NCBI RefSeq assembly: GCF_000373625.1
Contig: NZ_KB891987.1
Coordinates: 735,081-799,080 of the forward strand
Source of the DNA: Streptomyces sp. LaPpAH-108
Lineage (GTDB): Bacteria > Actinomycetota > Actinomycetes > Streptomycetales > Streptomycetaceae
DNA: 64,000 nucleotides
Direction: 5' to 3'
The position numbers were made by a program, and so were the translations under genes. Positions 15,602 to 24,605 of the stretch are shown here, in pieces (position 1 is the first letter of the stretch; every line of letters starts with the position of its first letter). The notes below the pieces were generated by a model. That model searched no databases, had not been told where the DNA came from, and saw only the letters and a program-made list of their open reading frames with translations.

Positions 15602-17008
15602 TCACGCCTCGGCCGCGGGCGCCTCCGACGCGTCCTCCTCGGCCAGCTCCTCCTCGAAGCCCTCTTCGGGGGATTCCTCCGCCACGAACCCGGGCAGCCA
15701 GTCCTCCAGCTCCTGCCGCAGCCGCACGGTCGCGCCCAGCTGGCAGAGCACGCCGATGGTGCTGAGGGTCACGCGGTGTATCAGGAGATAGGCGGGCGGC
15801 AGATTGAGCCGCTTGCCCAGCTGGTAGGCGGGGGAGCGGGGGTCGGCGACCCGGCCGGCCTGGCCGCGCATCCACGAGCGGGTGAAGGTGAAGGCATCCA
15901 CCCGGGCCGGTTCGATGATCGGCAGCAGATAGTCGAGCACCGCGCCGGGGTCCAGCTCGATGGACTCCTTGATGAACCCCTCGCCGCACAGCAGCCGGTA
16001 GACACGGTCGGCGTCGCCGTCGAGCGTCAGCCGCAGCGAGATGCCGATCGGCAGGGGCAGCCCGCCGGAGAGCCGGTCGACCGTGCCGAAGTCCAGCACG
16101 CCCAGACGCCAGTCGTCCTCGCCCTCGGGGCCGCCCGGCAGCAGCCGGAAGTTGCCCGGATGGGGGTCGGCGTGCAGCAGACCGGTGCGCGCCGGGCCGG
16201 AGAAGAGAAAACGGGCCAGCAGCTGCCCGGCGCGGTCACGCTGCTCCGGGGTGCCGTCCGAGATGACCTCCGAGAGCGGGATGCCGTCGATCCACTCGGT
16301 CACCAGGACCTGCTCGCACTGGTGCACCACCGCCGGGACCAGCACATCCGGATCGTCCGCGAACTCCTCCGCGTGCGCGGACTGCGCCTGGGCCTCCAGC
16401 GCGTAGTCCAGCTCCTCGGAGACGCGGTCCCGCAACTCCGTGATCAGCGGCTTGATGTCCATCCCGGGGATCAGCGGACCCAGCAGCCGGGCGAAACGGC
16501 TCAGTTGACTCAGGTCGGAGAGCAGCGCCTCGCCCGCGCCCGGGTACTGCACCTTGACCGCCACCTCGCGGCCGTCGTGCCACACCGCCCGGTGCACCTG
16601 CCCGATGGAGGCCGCGGCGGCCGGTTTGTCCTCGAACTCGAGGAACAGCTCCCGCCACTCCGTTCCGAGGCGCTCCTCCAGCACGGCGTGCACCGTGCGG
16701 GTCGGCATCGGCGGGGCGGCCTCCTGGAGCTTGGTCAGCGCGGCGCGGTAGGGACCGGCGACCTCCTCGGGCAGCGCGGACTCGAAGACGGACAGGGCCT
16801 GCCCGAACTTCATCGCGCCGCCCTTCAGCTCGCCGAGCACCTTGAAGAGCTGTTCGGCCGTGCGCTGCTGGAGCTCCCGGCCGACGATCTCCGCCGACTC
16901 GCCCACGATCCGCTTGCCCAGCCCCCACGTGGCCCGGCCGGCGAAGCCGAGCGGGAGCGCGGCGAGCTTGGCGGTCCGGGTGACCGCCTTCCGGGGAAGA
17001 TCAGACAT
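15602..17008 (-). CDS. ABC1/UbiB-family (AarF) atypical kinase-like protein
   Basis: This 468-residue UbiB-type protein-kinase-like ATPase has the family KxGQ motif as MKFGQALS (about 66-73), the AAAS signature (about 130-133, AAAASIGQVHRA), the invariant lysine segment VAVKVQYPG, and HADPHPGNF and LDFGTVDRL for the catalytic and metal-binding loops. Family members support quinone or lipid metabolism; the actinobacterial substrate is unknown. An acidic tail (EEGFEEELAEEDASE) ends the protein. The start overlaps the stop of the ThiF-like gene upstream by 8 bp, so the two are probably translated together. Confidence 0.85.
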   Translation of the reverse strand: MSDLPRKAVTRTAKLAALPLGFAGRATWGLGKRIVGESAEIVGRELQQRTAEQLFKVLGELKGGAMKFGQALSVFESALPEEVAGPYRAALTKLQEAAPPMPTRTVHAVLEERLGTEWRELFLEFEDKPAAAASIGQVHRAVWHDGREVAVKVQYPGAGEALLSDLSQLSRFARLLGPLIPGMDIKPLITELRDRVSEELDYALEAQAQSAHAEEFADDPDVLVPAVVHQCEQVLVTEWIDGIPLSEVISDGTPEQRDRAGQLLARFLFSGPARTGLLHADPHPGNFRLLPGGPEGEDDWRLGVLDFGTVDRLSGGLPLPIGISLRLTLDGDADRVYRLLCGEGFIKESIELDPGAVLDYLLPIIEPARVDAFTFTRSWMRGQAGRVADPRSPAYQLGKRLNLPPAYLLIHRVTLSTIGVLCQLGATVRLRQELEDWLPGFVAEESPEEGFEEELAEEDASEAPAAEA

Positions 17009-18269
17009 GCGCCCTCCAAGTCCCTGTCGGCCCCGCCGCGCCCGACTCGCGTCGTCGCCCGGCCGACGGCCGTTGCACCGCCATTGTCGCGCGCGGCACC
17101 CCGCTGGTTGAGGAGTGCTCCCCCTTTGCGGCTCCCTTTCCCTTCCCTTTTCCTTTCACCCCTGCGCCGCACCCACATGCCGGGTGCGGGGCGATCGGCC
17201 GAGAGTGCCAGGTCAGGGCGGGCAGAGACGTCTCCCAGCGGGCCCCGGCGCTGGACGGGGGACCGCCGTCGAGGAAGGTGAGGGCGTGCGCGGCGGCGAG
17301 TCCGGCCACCGCGACGGCCAGCGTGAGATCACAGGCGCCCACCCGGCGTGCCGTACCGCACCGCCACTGGGTGACCAGGCGCGGCCACGCGGGGTCACCG
17401 TCCGTGCGGTCCTCGTGCAGACAGCCCGCGCAGCTCGTCTCCCCGGGCAGGACCAGTGGCCCGACCACACCGGTGCCCTCCACCACCCCGGCGTAGAGAT
17501 GCGGTGTCCCGGAGGCCGTCAGCCGCTCGGTGACGAACGGGTCGGGGGCGTGCACGGCCACCTCGTCGCGCGGCGCGACGATCACCAGGGACAGGCCCGT
17601 CTCTGCCCGCGATGCCTCCGCCTCCGCCGTGCCGGTCCCGCTCGGCGGGGAGGCGCGGGCCCGGCGCACCGGGCGGTCCGGGGCCGCGCGGCGCACGGCC
17701 GCCCGTGCCGCCTCGTCCCGCCGCTCGCCCACCGACTCGGCGGGCAGTCCGCCCGGCGCCACGTCCCACGGCTCCACGCGGCCCACGTCCCGCACATCGA
17801 CCTCGCCCACCCCGGCGCCGGACAGCAGCGAGGCCAGCACCACCCCGACCCGTCCCGCGCCGTGCACCCGCACCCTGAGCGAACGGCGGGCGGCGAGCTG
17901 CCCGAGGGCGGCGCCCGGCTCGGACGTGGACAGCGACAGCGAGGCGAGGTCGGGCCGCAGCCGGTCCAGCGTGTCCCCTCTCTTGCGCAGCGCCTCCGCC
18001 GCGGGCGAGCCGCCCCGCAGGTCGTCGAGCAGTCCCGCCCGGCCGAGGCGCCCCAGCAGGGTGTCCACATGACCGTCGGGCAGGCCCATTCGGCGCCCCT
18101 CCTCGCGCAGCAGCGGCAGGCCCCGGGCGCCGTTGAGCAGGCGCAGGAAGCTGCCCGTGGCCGGATCGACCGGGCCGAGGGTGATCGCGTGCGCCGGGGT
18201 CATGCCGAACTGCACGGTGTCGAGATCGCGCCAGCCCTGCCGCAGTGCGGGCTTCACCATCGGATGCAT
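17001..18269 (-). CDS. ThiF/E1-like (cyclodehydratase C-type) protein, function unknown
   Basis: The 422-residue protein has a central Rossmann segment (RVHGAGRVGVVLASLLSGAGVGEVDVRD, about 133-160) typical of ThiF/E1-like adenylating enzymes. The N-terminal part (LDTVQFGMTPAHAITLGPVD) resembles the winged-helix peptide-binding region of TOMM cyclodehydratase C proteins. Two cysteine pairs (CAGC and CGCG) could bind zinc as in E1 enzymes. The C-terminus is low-complexity (KGKGKGKG). No ThiS-like, TOMM precursor or YcaO gene is nearby, so it is an orphan in this window. ATG 18269 was chosen for its spacing to GGGGG; GTG 18272 is also possible. It overlaps the UbiB-type gene. Confidence 0.7.
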   Translation of the reverse strand: MHPMVKPALRQGWRDLDTVQFGMTPAHAITLGPVDPATGSFLRLLNGARGLPLLREEGRRMGLPDGHVDTLLGRLGRAGLLDDLRGGSPAAEALRKRGDTLDRLRPDLASLSLSTSEPGAALGQLAARRSLRVRVHGAGRVGVVLASLLSGAGVGEVDVRDVGRVEPWDVAPGGLPAESVGERRDEAARAAVRRAAPDRPVRRARASPPSGTGTAEAEASRAETGLSLVIVAPRDEVAVHAPDPFVTERLTASGTPHLYAGVVEGTGVVGPLVLPGETSCAGCLHEDRTDGDPAWPRLVTQWRCGTARRVGACDLTLAVAVAGLAAAHALTFLDGGPPSSAGARWETSLPALTWHSRPIAPHPACGCGAGVKGKGKGKGAAKGEHSSTSGVPRATMAVQRPSAGRRRESGAAGPTGTWRAHV

Positions 18270-18527
18270 CACAGAACCCCCGTCACTCTTCGTGTCGTAC
18301 CTGGCTGTTCCGGCGGACTGGTCGGGCTCCGCCTTCGAACGCCAGCATGGCCGGATTCCCGGAAGCGTGACGGGAGTTGTCCACAGGCACGGGGTGATGG
18401 TCGTACAAGCATTCCGCAGGCGGGCGGCTCGTGACCCTCAACGGACAAAACACGCATAAGGGGTGCCGGGTCGACCGGGGAGCGGTATCCGGCCGCCGGG
18501 AGGGGGACTTCGGCGGGGCCCAGCGGG

Positions 18528-18533
18528 TAACGT
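18528..18533 (+). promoter_or_regulatory. Possible -10 box for the zincin gene
   Basis: TAACGT lies 6 nt before the GTG at 18540, with no Shine-Dalgarno sequence between, so a leaderless transcript is possible. The 270-bp region upstream back to 18270 shows no other clear signal. Confidence 0.3.
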
Positions 18534-18539
18534 CGAGGC

Positions 18540-19136
18540 GTGCCCGCCGAACCGTCCCCCCGCGCCGGACAGCCGTCGCGCGGCGCGCCGGAGCAGTCGC
18601 CGGACGGCACGGCGGCGCGTGCGATCGAGGTCCGCCGCAGCGCCCGGCGCCGCCGCACGGTCTCCGCGTACCGCGAGGGCGACCGTACCGTCATCCTCAT
18701 CCCCGCCCGGATGTCCGAGGCGGAGGAGCGGCGCTGGGTGACCGTCATGCTCGACAAGCTCGCCGCCCAGGAGAACAAGCGGGTGCCGGGCGACGCCGAA
18801 CTGACCGCGCGCGCCGAGCGGCTGTCGGCGCAGTACTTCGACGGCCGGGCCCGCCCCGCCACCGTGCGCTGGGTCACCAACCAGAACACCCGCTGGGGTT
18901 CGTGCACCCCGGCCGAGGGCAGCATCCGGCTCTCGCACCGGCTGAAGGGAATGCCGGAGTACGTCATCGACTACGTGCTCTGCCACGAGCTGGCCCATCT
19001 GCTGGTGCCCGGTCACGGCCCCGACTTCTGGCGGCTGCTGGAGTCCTATCCGCGCACCGAGCGCGCCCGCGGCTATCTCGAAGGAGTCGTCGCGGCATCC
19101 CGCCTGCCGCACGTCCCCGGCGCGCGCGGTGAGTGA
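18540..19136 (+). CDS. YgjP/M48-like zinc metallopeptidase (DUF45)
   Basis: This 198-residue cytoplasmic protein has WGSC (NQNTRWGSCTPAEG, about 119-132) and the zincin motif CHELAHLLVPGHG (about 148-160), which provides HExxH plus a third ligand in H-G-P-x-F-W. This is the layout of the YgjP family, found next to restriction or stress genes in many bacteria; its substrate is unknown. The basic N-terminus (RRSARRRRTV) forms the usual beta region. It is divergent from the ThiF-like gene. Confidence 0.85.
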   Translation: MPAEPSPRAGQPSRGAPEQSPDGTAARAIEVRRSARRRRTVSAYREGDRTVILIPARMSEAEERRWVTVMLDKLAAQENKRVPGDAELTARAERLSAQYFDGRARPATVRWVTNQNTRWGSCTPAEGSIRLSHRLKGMPEYVIDYVLCHELAHLLVPGHGPDFWRLLESYPRTERARGYLEGVVAASRLPHVPGARGE

Positions 19137-19260
19137 GGCGCGCGGATGAGAACCCGGACGCGGCTGTGTACCGGTTCCGTACCGGCTACGCCCATTGTCG
19201 GTATGTGACGTTAGCCTGGCGCGACGCACTCGCATTCCGGATGGGGGACGGTCGTTACGC

Positions 19261-20916
19261 ATGACCAGGGAATTCCAACGCGGCCACAAGGCCAGGATCA
19301 GTGACCTGACGGCGGGCACGGATCTGTACGTGGGTGTGCAGATCTCCGCTCCCGGACTGACCTTCGACATCAGCTGCTTCGGACTGGACGCGGACGAGCG
19401 CCTTTCCGACGACCGGTACTTCGTCTTCTTCAACCAGCCGAAGTCGCCGGAGGAGTCCATCCAGCTCCTCGGCGCCCAGGCGGGCGACACCGAGTCCTTC
19501 CGGGTCACGCTCGACCGGATCCCGCCGACCGTCCACAAGCTGTCCTTCACGGCGACCATCGACGGCGACGGCCAGATGTCCCAGGTGGCCCCCGGCTATC
19601 TGCGCATCGTGGCGGGCGGCGAGGAGGTCGCGCGGTACGCCTTCACCGGCGCCGAGTTCTCCACCGAACGCGCCGTGATGCTCGGGGACATCTACCTCAA
19701 GGACGTCTGGCGGTTCGCCGCGGTCGGCCAGGGCTTCGACGGCGGCCTGGAGGCGCTGCTGAAGAACTTCGGCGGCGAGGTGCTGGAGGAGGAGACCCCG
19801 GCCGCGCCCGCGCAGTCGGCCGCCGCCCCCGGCTTCGCCCCGCCCGCCTTCGCCGTCCCGTCGTCCCCGGCACCCGCCGCGACCCCGGCACCGGCTCCGG
19901 CGCCCGCTCCCGCCCCGGCCCCGGTGGCCCCCGCGCCCCAGGGCTTCACCCCGCCCCCGGCGCCCGAGCCGAACGTGCACGGTGCCCCGACGGTCATCGC
20001 CCCCCTGACCACCCCGCCCGGCGGCACGGTCCCGCCGCCCGCCCCGGCCCCCGCGCCGTACGGCGCGCCGCCAGGGCCGCCCACCGCGCCGCCGCCTCCC
20101 GGCTACGGCACCCAGGGCGCCCCGGGCATCCCGAGCGCCCCGCTGCCCCCGGGCTACGGCACCCCGCCCGGCGCCCCGCAGCCGCCCGGCCACGCGCAGG
20201 TCCCCGGTCAGCAGACCGCCCCGTACGGCGTGCCGCAGGGCGCCCCGCAGGGCGGCGCCGGAGTCGGCGCGGCGCTCCAGATGTACAAGGAGGTGCCCAC
20301 CGGGCAGCGCTGGACGCAGCAGAACAAGAAGCTGGTCCGCGTGGACCTGGGCGTCGCCGGTCAGCCGGTGCTGGCCCGCCAGGGCAGCATGGTGCTCTAC
20401 CAGGGCAAGGTCGACTTCGCCTACAAGGGCGCCGGATTCGCCGGACGCATCGTCGGCAACGCCACCGGGCAGGAGATGCAGCTGATGCGCTGCACCGGCC
20501 AGGGCCAGGTCTTCCTCGCCGACGACTCCACCTATCTGCACCCCATCGAGCTGCAGGGCGACGCGATCTGCGTCTCCGCGGAGAACGTCCTCGCCTTCGA
20601 CGAGAGCCTGCAGTACGAGGTCCGCCGGATCGAGGGCCACGGCATCCCCGGCGGCGCGCTGTTCACCATGCAGTTCCAGGGCACCGGCACGATCGTCGTC
20701 AAGACGCACGGCGTCCCGGTCGTGCTCCCGGTGACGCCCACGACCTTCGCCGACTGCCACGCGGTGGTCGCCTGGTCGGCGGGCGCGCAGGTGATCGTCT
20801 CCAGCCAGGTCCGGATGCGCCGCAACGCGTACGCGGGCGACACCGGGGAGAGCGTCAACCTCCAGTTCCGGGGCGCCCCCGGCAACTTCATCGTCGTCCA
20901 GCCGTACGAGGTCTGA
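19261..20916 (+). CDS. TerD-domain protein fused to an AIM24 domain
   Basis: The 551-residue protein joins two families. Residues 1-190 form a TerD domain, with the calcium-site region LTFDISCFGLDADERL and the downstream DRYFVFFNQP; these domains are linked to tellurite, phage and envelope stress. A Pro/Ala/Gly-rich linker follows (about 195-340, APAPAPAPAPAP and PPGYGT repeats). Residues 345-551 form an AIM24-type beta domain, with ARQGSMVLYQG and LAFDESLQYEV. The ATG follows GGGGGA. Two further AIM24 genes follow at 11 and 15 bp, so the three form an operon. Fusion of the stress sensor-like TerD domain to AIM24 suggests a shared assembly. Confidence 0.85.
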   Translation: MTREFQRGHKARISDLTAGTDLYVGVQISAPGLTFDISCFGLDADERLSDDRYFVFFNQPKSPEESIQLLGAQAGDTESFRVTLDRIPPTVHKLSFTATIDGDGQMSQVAPGYLRIVAGGEEVARYAFTGAEFSTERAVMLGDIYLKDVWRFAAVGQGFDGGLEALLKNFGGEVLEEETPAAPAQSAAAPGFAPPAFAVPSSPAPAATPAPAPAPAPAPAPVAPAPQGFTPPPAPEPNVHGAPTVIAPLTTPPGGTVPPPAPAPAPYGAPPGPPTAPPPPGYGTQGAPGIPSAPLPPGYGTPPGAPQPPGHAQVPGQQTAPYGVPQGAPQGGAGVGAALQMYKEVPTGQRWTQQNKKLVRVDLGVAGQPVLARQGSMVLYQGKVDFAYKGAGFAGRIVGNATGQEMQLMRCTGQGQVFLADDSTYLHPIELQGDAICVSAENVLAFDESLQYEVRRIEGHGIPGGALFTMQFQGTGTIVVKTHGVPVVLPVTPTTFADCHAVVAWSAGAQVIVSSQVRMRRNAYAGDTGESVNLQFRGAPGNFIVVQPYEV

Positions 20917-20927
20917 GGGAGCCCGAC

Positions 20928-21608
20928 ATGTACCAGCCGCTCGCGGGCCACGCCCCCGCACCCGTCACCGCCCGCATGGAGAACCACGGCGGCCAGATGC
21001 TGAAGGTCGCCATGCAGACCGGCAACGACCTCTTCGCGCGCGCGGGTTCGATGATCTCCTACGAGGGGTTCATCCAGTACGAGCCCAACCCGTCCGCCGT
21101 CCGCCAGGTCGCCCGCGACTGGATGACCGGCGAGGGCGCCCAGTTGATGAAGTGCTCCGGCGACGGACTGCTCTACCTCGCGGACTACGGCGCCGACGTG
21201 GTCGTCGTCCACCTCGACGGCGACGGCATCTCCGTCAACGCCACCAATCTGCTCGCCTTCGACGCGCATCTGACGTGGAGCGTCGAACGGGTCAAGGGCA
21301 TGGCCAAGTTCGCCGGGCAGGGCCTGTGGAACACCCGGATCTCCGGGCAGGGCTGGGTCGCGCTGACCTCGCGCGGCACGCCGATCGTCGTCGACTGCGG
21401 CGGCGGCGAGGACGAGACCTTCGTCGACCCGGACGCGCTCGTGGCCTGGTCCCCGAACCTCAAGGTGAAGGGCAAGCGCAGCTTCAAGGCCCAGTCGCTG
21501 ATCGGCCGGGGCAGCGGCGAGGCGTACCAACTGGCCTTCTCCGGCCAGGGCATCGTCGTCGTCCAGCCCAGCGAGGACAGCACCGACCGCCTCCGGATCC
21601 GGGGCTGA
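20928..21608 (+). CDS. AIM24 family protein (second of three)
   Basis: This 226-residue all-beta AIM24 protein has FARAGSMISYEGFIQYEP (near the N-terminus), LLYLADYGADVVVVHLDGDGISVNATNLLAFD in the centre and a closing GIVVVQPSED. AIM24 is named after a mitochondrial inner-membrane protein; bacterial members have no settled function. GAGGGAG precedes the ATG. It lies 11 bp after the TerD-AIM24 gene and 15 bp before the third AIM24 gene. Confidence 0.85.
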   Translation: MYQPLAGHAPAPVTARMENHGGQMLKVAMQTGNDLFARAGSMISYEGFIQYEPNPSAVRQVARDWMTGEGAQLMKCSGDGLLYLADYGADVVVVHLDGDGISVNATNLLAFDAHLTWSVERVKGMAKFAGQGLWNTRISGQGWVALTSRGTPIVVDCGGGEDETFVDPDALVAWSPNLKVKGKRSFKAQSLIGRGSGEAYQLAFSGQGIVVVQPSEDSTDRLRIRG

Positions 21609-21623
21609 GGGGGAGCAGACACC

Positions 21624-22379
21624 ATGCAGAGCCCGCTTTTCGCGTACAACGACGTCCAGACCCAGGAGCGCTGGAGCCTGCAGAACCCGCAGCTGCTCCG
21701 CGTCACCCTGGAGGGCCACGACGACCTGCTCGCCCGCAAGGGCTCCATGGTCGCCTACCAGGGTCTGGTCGAGTTCGACGCCGAGTACCGCACCCACGGC
21801 CAGCGCCGCGCGCGTGCCCACACCGGCGAGGGCCTGGACCTGATGCGCTGTCACGGCCAGGGCACCGTCTACCTCGCCAACCTCGCCCAGCACGTGCACG
21901 TCCTGGACGTCGAGCAGGAGGGCCTGACGGTCGACAGCGCCTACGTCCTCGCCATGGACTCCACGCTGCACCACGAGATCATCGCCGTGGACAGCCTCTA
22001 CGGCATCTCCGGGTCGGGGAAGTACCAGCTCAACATCACCGGTCACGGCAAGGTCGCCCTGATGACCTCCGGCGCCCCGCTGCTGATGCAGGTGACGCCC
22101 GACAAGTACGTCAACTGCGACGCGGACGCCATCGTCGCCTGGTCCACCTCGCTGCGGGTGCAGATGCAGGCCCAGACGCACTCCTCCGGGGTGTGGCGGC
22201 GGCGGGCGAGCACCGGTGAGGGCTGGGAGCTGAGCTTCATGGGCTCCGGGTTCGCCCTCGTGCAGCCCAGCGAGCTGATGCCGCCGCAGCACGCGCGGAT
22301 CGGCGGCGGGGTCGCCGCCCAGTTCGGCATGGGCCAGCAGGGCGCGCGCGGACAGAACCAGGGCAACGTCTGGAGCTGA
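21624..22379 (+). CDS. AIM24 family protein (third of three)
   Basis: This 251-residue AIM24 protein has the same landmarks as its two upstream neighbours: ARKGSMVAYQGLVEFDAEY, GTVYLANLAQHVHVLDVEQEG and FALVQPSELMP. Its N-terminus YNDVQTQERWSLQNPQLLRVTL closely parallels the start of the AIM24 part of the fusion gene (GQRWTQQNKKLVRVDL). The gene trio therefore probably arose by duplication. It has a GGGGGAG ribosome site, and a terminator follows 17 bp later. Confidence 0.85.
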   Translation: MQSPLFAYNDVQTQERWSLQNPQLLRVTLEGHDDLLARKGSMVAYQGLVEFDAEYRTHGQRRARAHTGEGLDLMRCHGQGTVYLANLAQHVHVLDVEQEGLTVDSAYVLAMDSTLHHEIIAVDSLYGISGSGKYQLNITGHGKVALMTSGAPLLMQVTPDKYVNCDADAIVAWSTSLRVQMQAQTHSSGVWRRRASTGEGWELSFMGSGFALVQPSELMPPQHARIGGGVAAQFGMGQQGARGQNQGNVWS

Positions 22380-22396
22380 CCGCACCCGCAACGAAC

Positions 22397-22430
22397 GTAA
22401 GGGGCTCCCGCCATTGCGGGCGCCCCTTAC
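22397..22430. terminator. Bidirectional terminator after the AIM24 operon
   Basis: GTAAGGGGC (22397-22405) pairs with GCCCCTTAC (22422-22430), and CCCGC/GCGGG forms the inner stem with a CATT loop. It separates convergent genes. Confidence 0.85.
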
Positions 22431-22444
22431 ACGTTCACCGCCGT

Positions 22445-22966
22445 TCAGAGCCTGGCGCGGCTCGCCTCCAGCAGCCGGACCACCGACTCGTCCGCCACGG
22501 ACGCGACCTCGTCGTACCCGAACCAGCGCAGGTCCAGCGACTCGTCGCTGATCGCGTGCTCGGCGCCGCGCGGGGCGAGGACCGCGTACTGCACGTCGTA
22601 GTGCCAGTGGCAGGGCGCCGGGATCGGATGCCGGTCCAGGCGGACCGGGCCGCCGGGCAGCAGGGTCAGACCCGTGATCCCGGACTCCTCGGCGGCCTCG
22701 CGCAGCGCCGCCTTTGCCAGGGTCGTGTCCTCGGGCTCGCAGTGGCCGCCCATCTGGAGCCACATGCGCAGCTTCTTGTGCAGGGTCAGCAGCACCCGGT
22801 CGTGCTCGGGGTCGATCACCAGCGCGCTGGCCGTGAGATGACCGGCGTGGCAGGACTTCCACATGCCGTCCGGGTGGGCGGCCAGATGCTCCAGGTAGGC
22901 GTCGCGCAGCTCGCCCTGGTCCGCGTACTCCTTGAGGACGTGGACCGCGTCGTCGTACAAGCTCAC
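22445..22966 (-). CDS. NUDIX hydrolase
   Basis: The 173-residue Nudix-fold protein has a Nudix box-like segment GGHCEPEDTTLAKAALREAAEESGI (quoted in two parts: GGHCEPEDTTLAKAA then LREAAEESGI, about 93-117). The last part matches REUxEExGU with A at the U position and an extra residue in the spacing. The substrate cannot be assigned. The GTG start at 22966 overlaps the upstream stop as GTGA, so it is translationally coupled to the zincin-like gene. Confidence 0.8.
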   Translation of the reverse strand: MSLYDDAVHVLKEYADQGELRDAYLEHLAAHPDGMWKSCHAGHLTASALVIDPEHDRVLLTLHKKLRMWLQMGGHCEPEDTTLAKAALREAAEESGITGLTLLPGGPVRLDRHPIPAPCHWHYDVQYAVLAPRGAEHAISDESLDLRWFGYDEVASVADESVVRLLEASRARL

Positions 22967-24414
22967 TCGCTCTTGTCGCCCTTGCTCTCGCCGCTCTCGC
23001 CCTCGTCCTTCTTGAGGTCGGGCTTCTCCGCGCCCCCGCCCGCCGCCTCGCCGAGCATCTTGTCCAGCTCGGAGAAGTCCAGCTGCTCGCGGTGGACGAA
23101 GCCGTCCGGGTCGTCCAGGTCGGTGGCCGTCGGCAGCATGTCCGGGTGGTGCCACAGCGCGTCCCGGCCGTCCACCCCGCGCGCGTCCGTGAGCGAGGCC
23201 CACAGGCGGGAGGCATCGCGCAGCCGACGAGGCCGCAGCTCCAGGCCGATCAGCGTGGCGAAGGTCTGCTCGGCCGGACCACCGCTCGCGCGGCGGCGGC
23301 GCAGCGTCTCGCGCAGCGCGTCGGCGGAGGACAGCCGCGGCTTGGCAGCCGCGTGCACCACCGCGTCCACCCAGCCCTCGACCAGAGCGAGCGCGGTCTC
23401 CAGACGGGCCAGGGCGGCCTTCTGCGCGGGCGTGTCCTCGGGCTGGAACATGCCCTGCTGCAGCGCGTCCTGCAGCTGCTCGGGGTTCTGCGGGTCGAAC
23501 TGGCCGACCACGTCCTCCAGCTTGGCGGTGTCGACCTTGATCCCGCGCGCGTACCCGTCGACCGCGCCGAACAGGTGCGAGCGCAGCCACGGCACGTGCG
23601 CGAACAGGCGCTGGTGGGCCGCCTCGCGCAGGGCCAGGTACAGCCGCACCTCGTCCTTGGCGACACCGAGGTCCTTGCCGAACGTCTCCATGTTCACCGG
23701 CAGCAGCGCGGCCTGGCCCACCGGGCCGAGCGGCAGACCGATGTCGGTCGAGCCGACGACCTCGCCCGCGAGCACGCCGACGGCCTGGCCGATCTGGGTG
23801 CCGAACATGGCGCCGCCCATGGAGCGCATCATGCCGATCAGCGGGCCCGCCATGGCCTGCATCTCCTCCGGCAGGACGTCGCCCATGGCCGCGCCGACAC
23901 GCTCGGCGACCGGGTCGACCAGCTCCTTCCAGGCCGGGAGGGTGGCCTCGACCCACTCCGCGCGTGACCAGGCCACGGCCGTGTTCGCACCGGAGGGCAG
24001 CGAGGTCGCGTCGTCCAGCCACAGGTCGGCCAGGCGCACAGCCTCCTGCACGGCGGAACGCTCCGAGGGGCCGACGCTCGCGTCCTTGACGCCGTCGGGA
24101 GTGCCCTGGGCGACCGTCTGGCGGGCGATCTGCTTGGCCATGTCCCAGTTCACCGGGCCGCCCTCGTACGAGAGCATCTGGCCCAGCTGCTGGAAGGCCG
24201 CGCCCAGGTCGGTGGGGTTCAGGGAACCGAACATCGCGGCGAGCGGGTTGTCGGCGCCGGGGCCGCCAAAGCCACCGGCTCCCGGCAGGCCGCCGAAACC
24301 GAAGGGGTTGGCCGGTCCCTGCCCACCACCGCTCTGCTGGTCCTTCTTCTTGCCCTCGTCGCCGTCTTCCGGCTCCTCCGGCGGAAGGCCGAATCCGAAT
24401 GGGGTGTCACTCAC
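22963..24414 (-). CDS. Zincin-like metallopeptidase/hydrolase of the DUF2342 type
   Basis: This 483-residue actinobacterial protein starts with a Gly/Pro-rich, acidic segment (FGFGLPPEEPEDGDEGKKK). A long helical domain follows with the family landmarks VNMETFGKDLGVAKDEVRLYLALREAAHQRLF (about 230-262, containing the E-x-x-H-like EAAHQ) and an EGWVDAVV helix near 340. Members are annotated as zinc-dependent metalloproteases or coenzyme F420 biosynthesis-associated proteins; neither function has been shown for this one. The GTG at 24414 follows GAGGAA by 4-6 nt. The tail is highly charged (KKDEGESGESKGDKSE). Confidence 0.75.
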   Translation of the reverse strand: MSDTPFGFGLPPEEPEDGDEGKKKDQQSGGGQGPANPFGFGGLPGAGGFGGPGADNPLAAMFGSLNPTDLGAAFQQLGQMLSYEGGPVNWDMAKQIARQTVAQGTPDGVKDASVGPSERSAVQEAVRLADLWLDDATSLPSGANTAVAWSRAEWVEATLPAWKELVDPVAERVGAAMGDVLPEEMQAMAGPLIGMMRSMGGAMFGTQIGQAVGVLAGEVVGSTDIGLPLGPVGQAALLPVNMETFGKDLGVAKDEVRLYLALREAAHQRLFAHVPWLRSHLFGAVDGYARGIKVDTAKLEDVVGQFDPQNPEQLQDALQQGMFQPEDTPAQKAALARLETALALVEGWVDAVVHAAAKPRLSSADALRETLRRRRASGGPAEQTFATLIGLELRPRRLRDASRLWASLTDARGVDGRDALWHHPDMLPTATDLDDPDGFVHREQLDFSELDKMLGEAAGGGAEKPDLKKDEGESGESKGDKSE

Positions 24415-24605
24415 GGGGTTCCTCGGCTGGTAAGGCCACCGGTTTCCTCCGGCGGCGCGGCTGCCCGACTTCACCACCCAGCGTAGACACCCGGACCGGA
24501 TTGGGCCTCGGTGCTTCGCCCACGCAAGGGCTGCGGCAGGATGGATGCACCTGGTACGCGCGCGTCGTCCGCGCCCGTACTGAAGACAACCGCTGGAGAC
24601 GCCCG

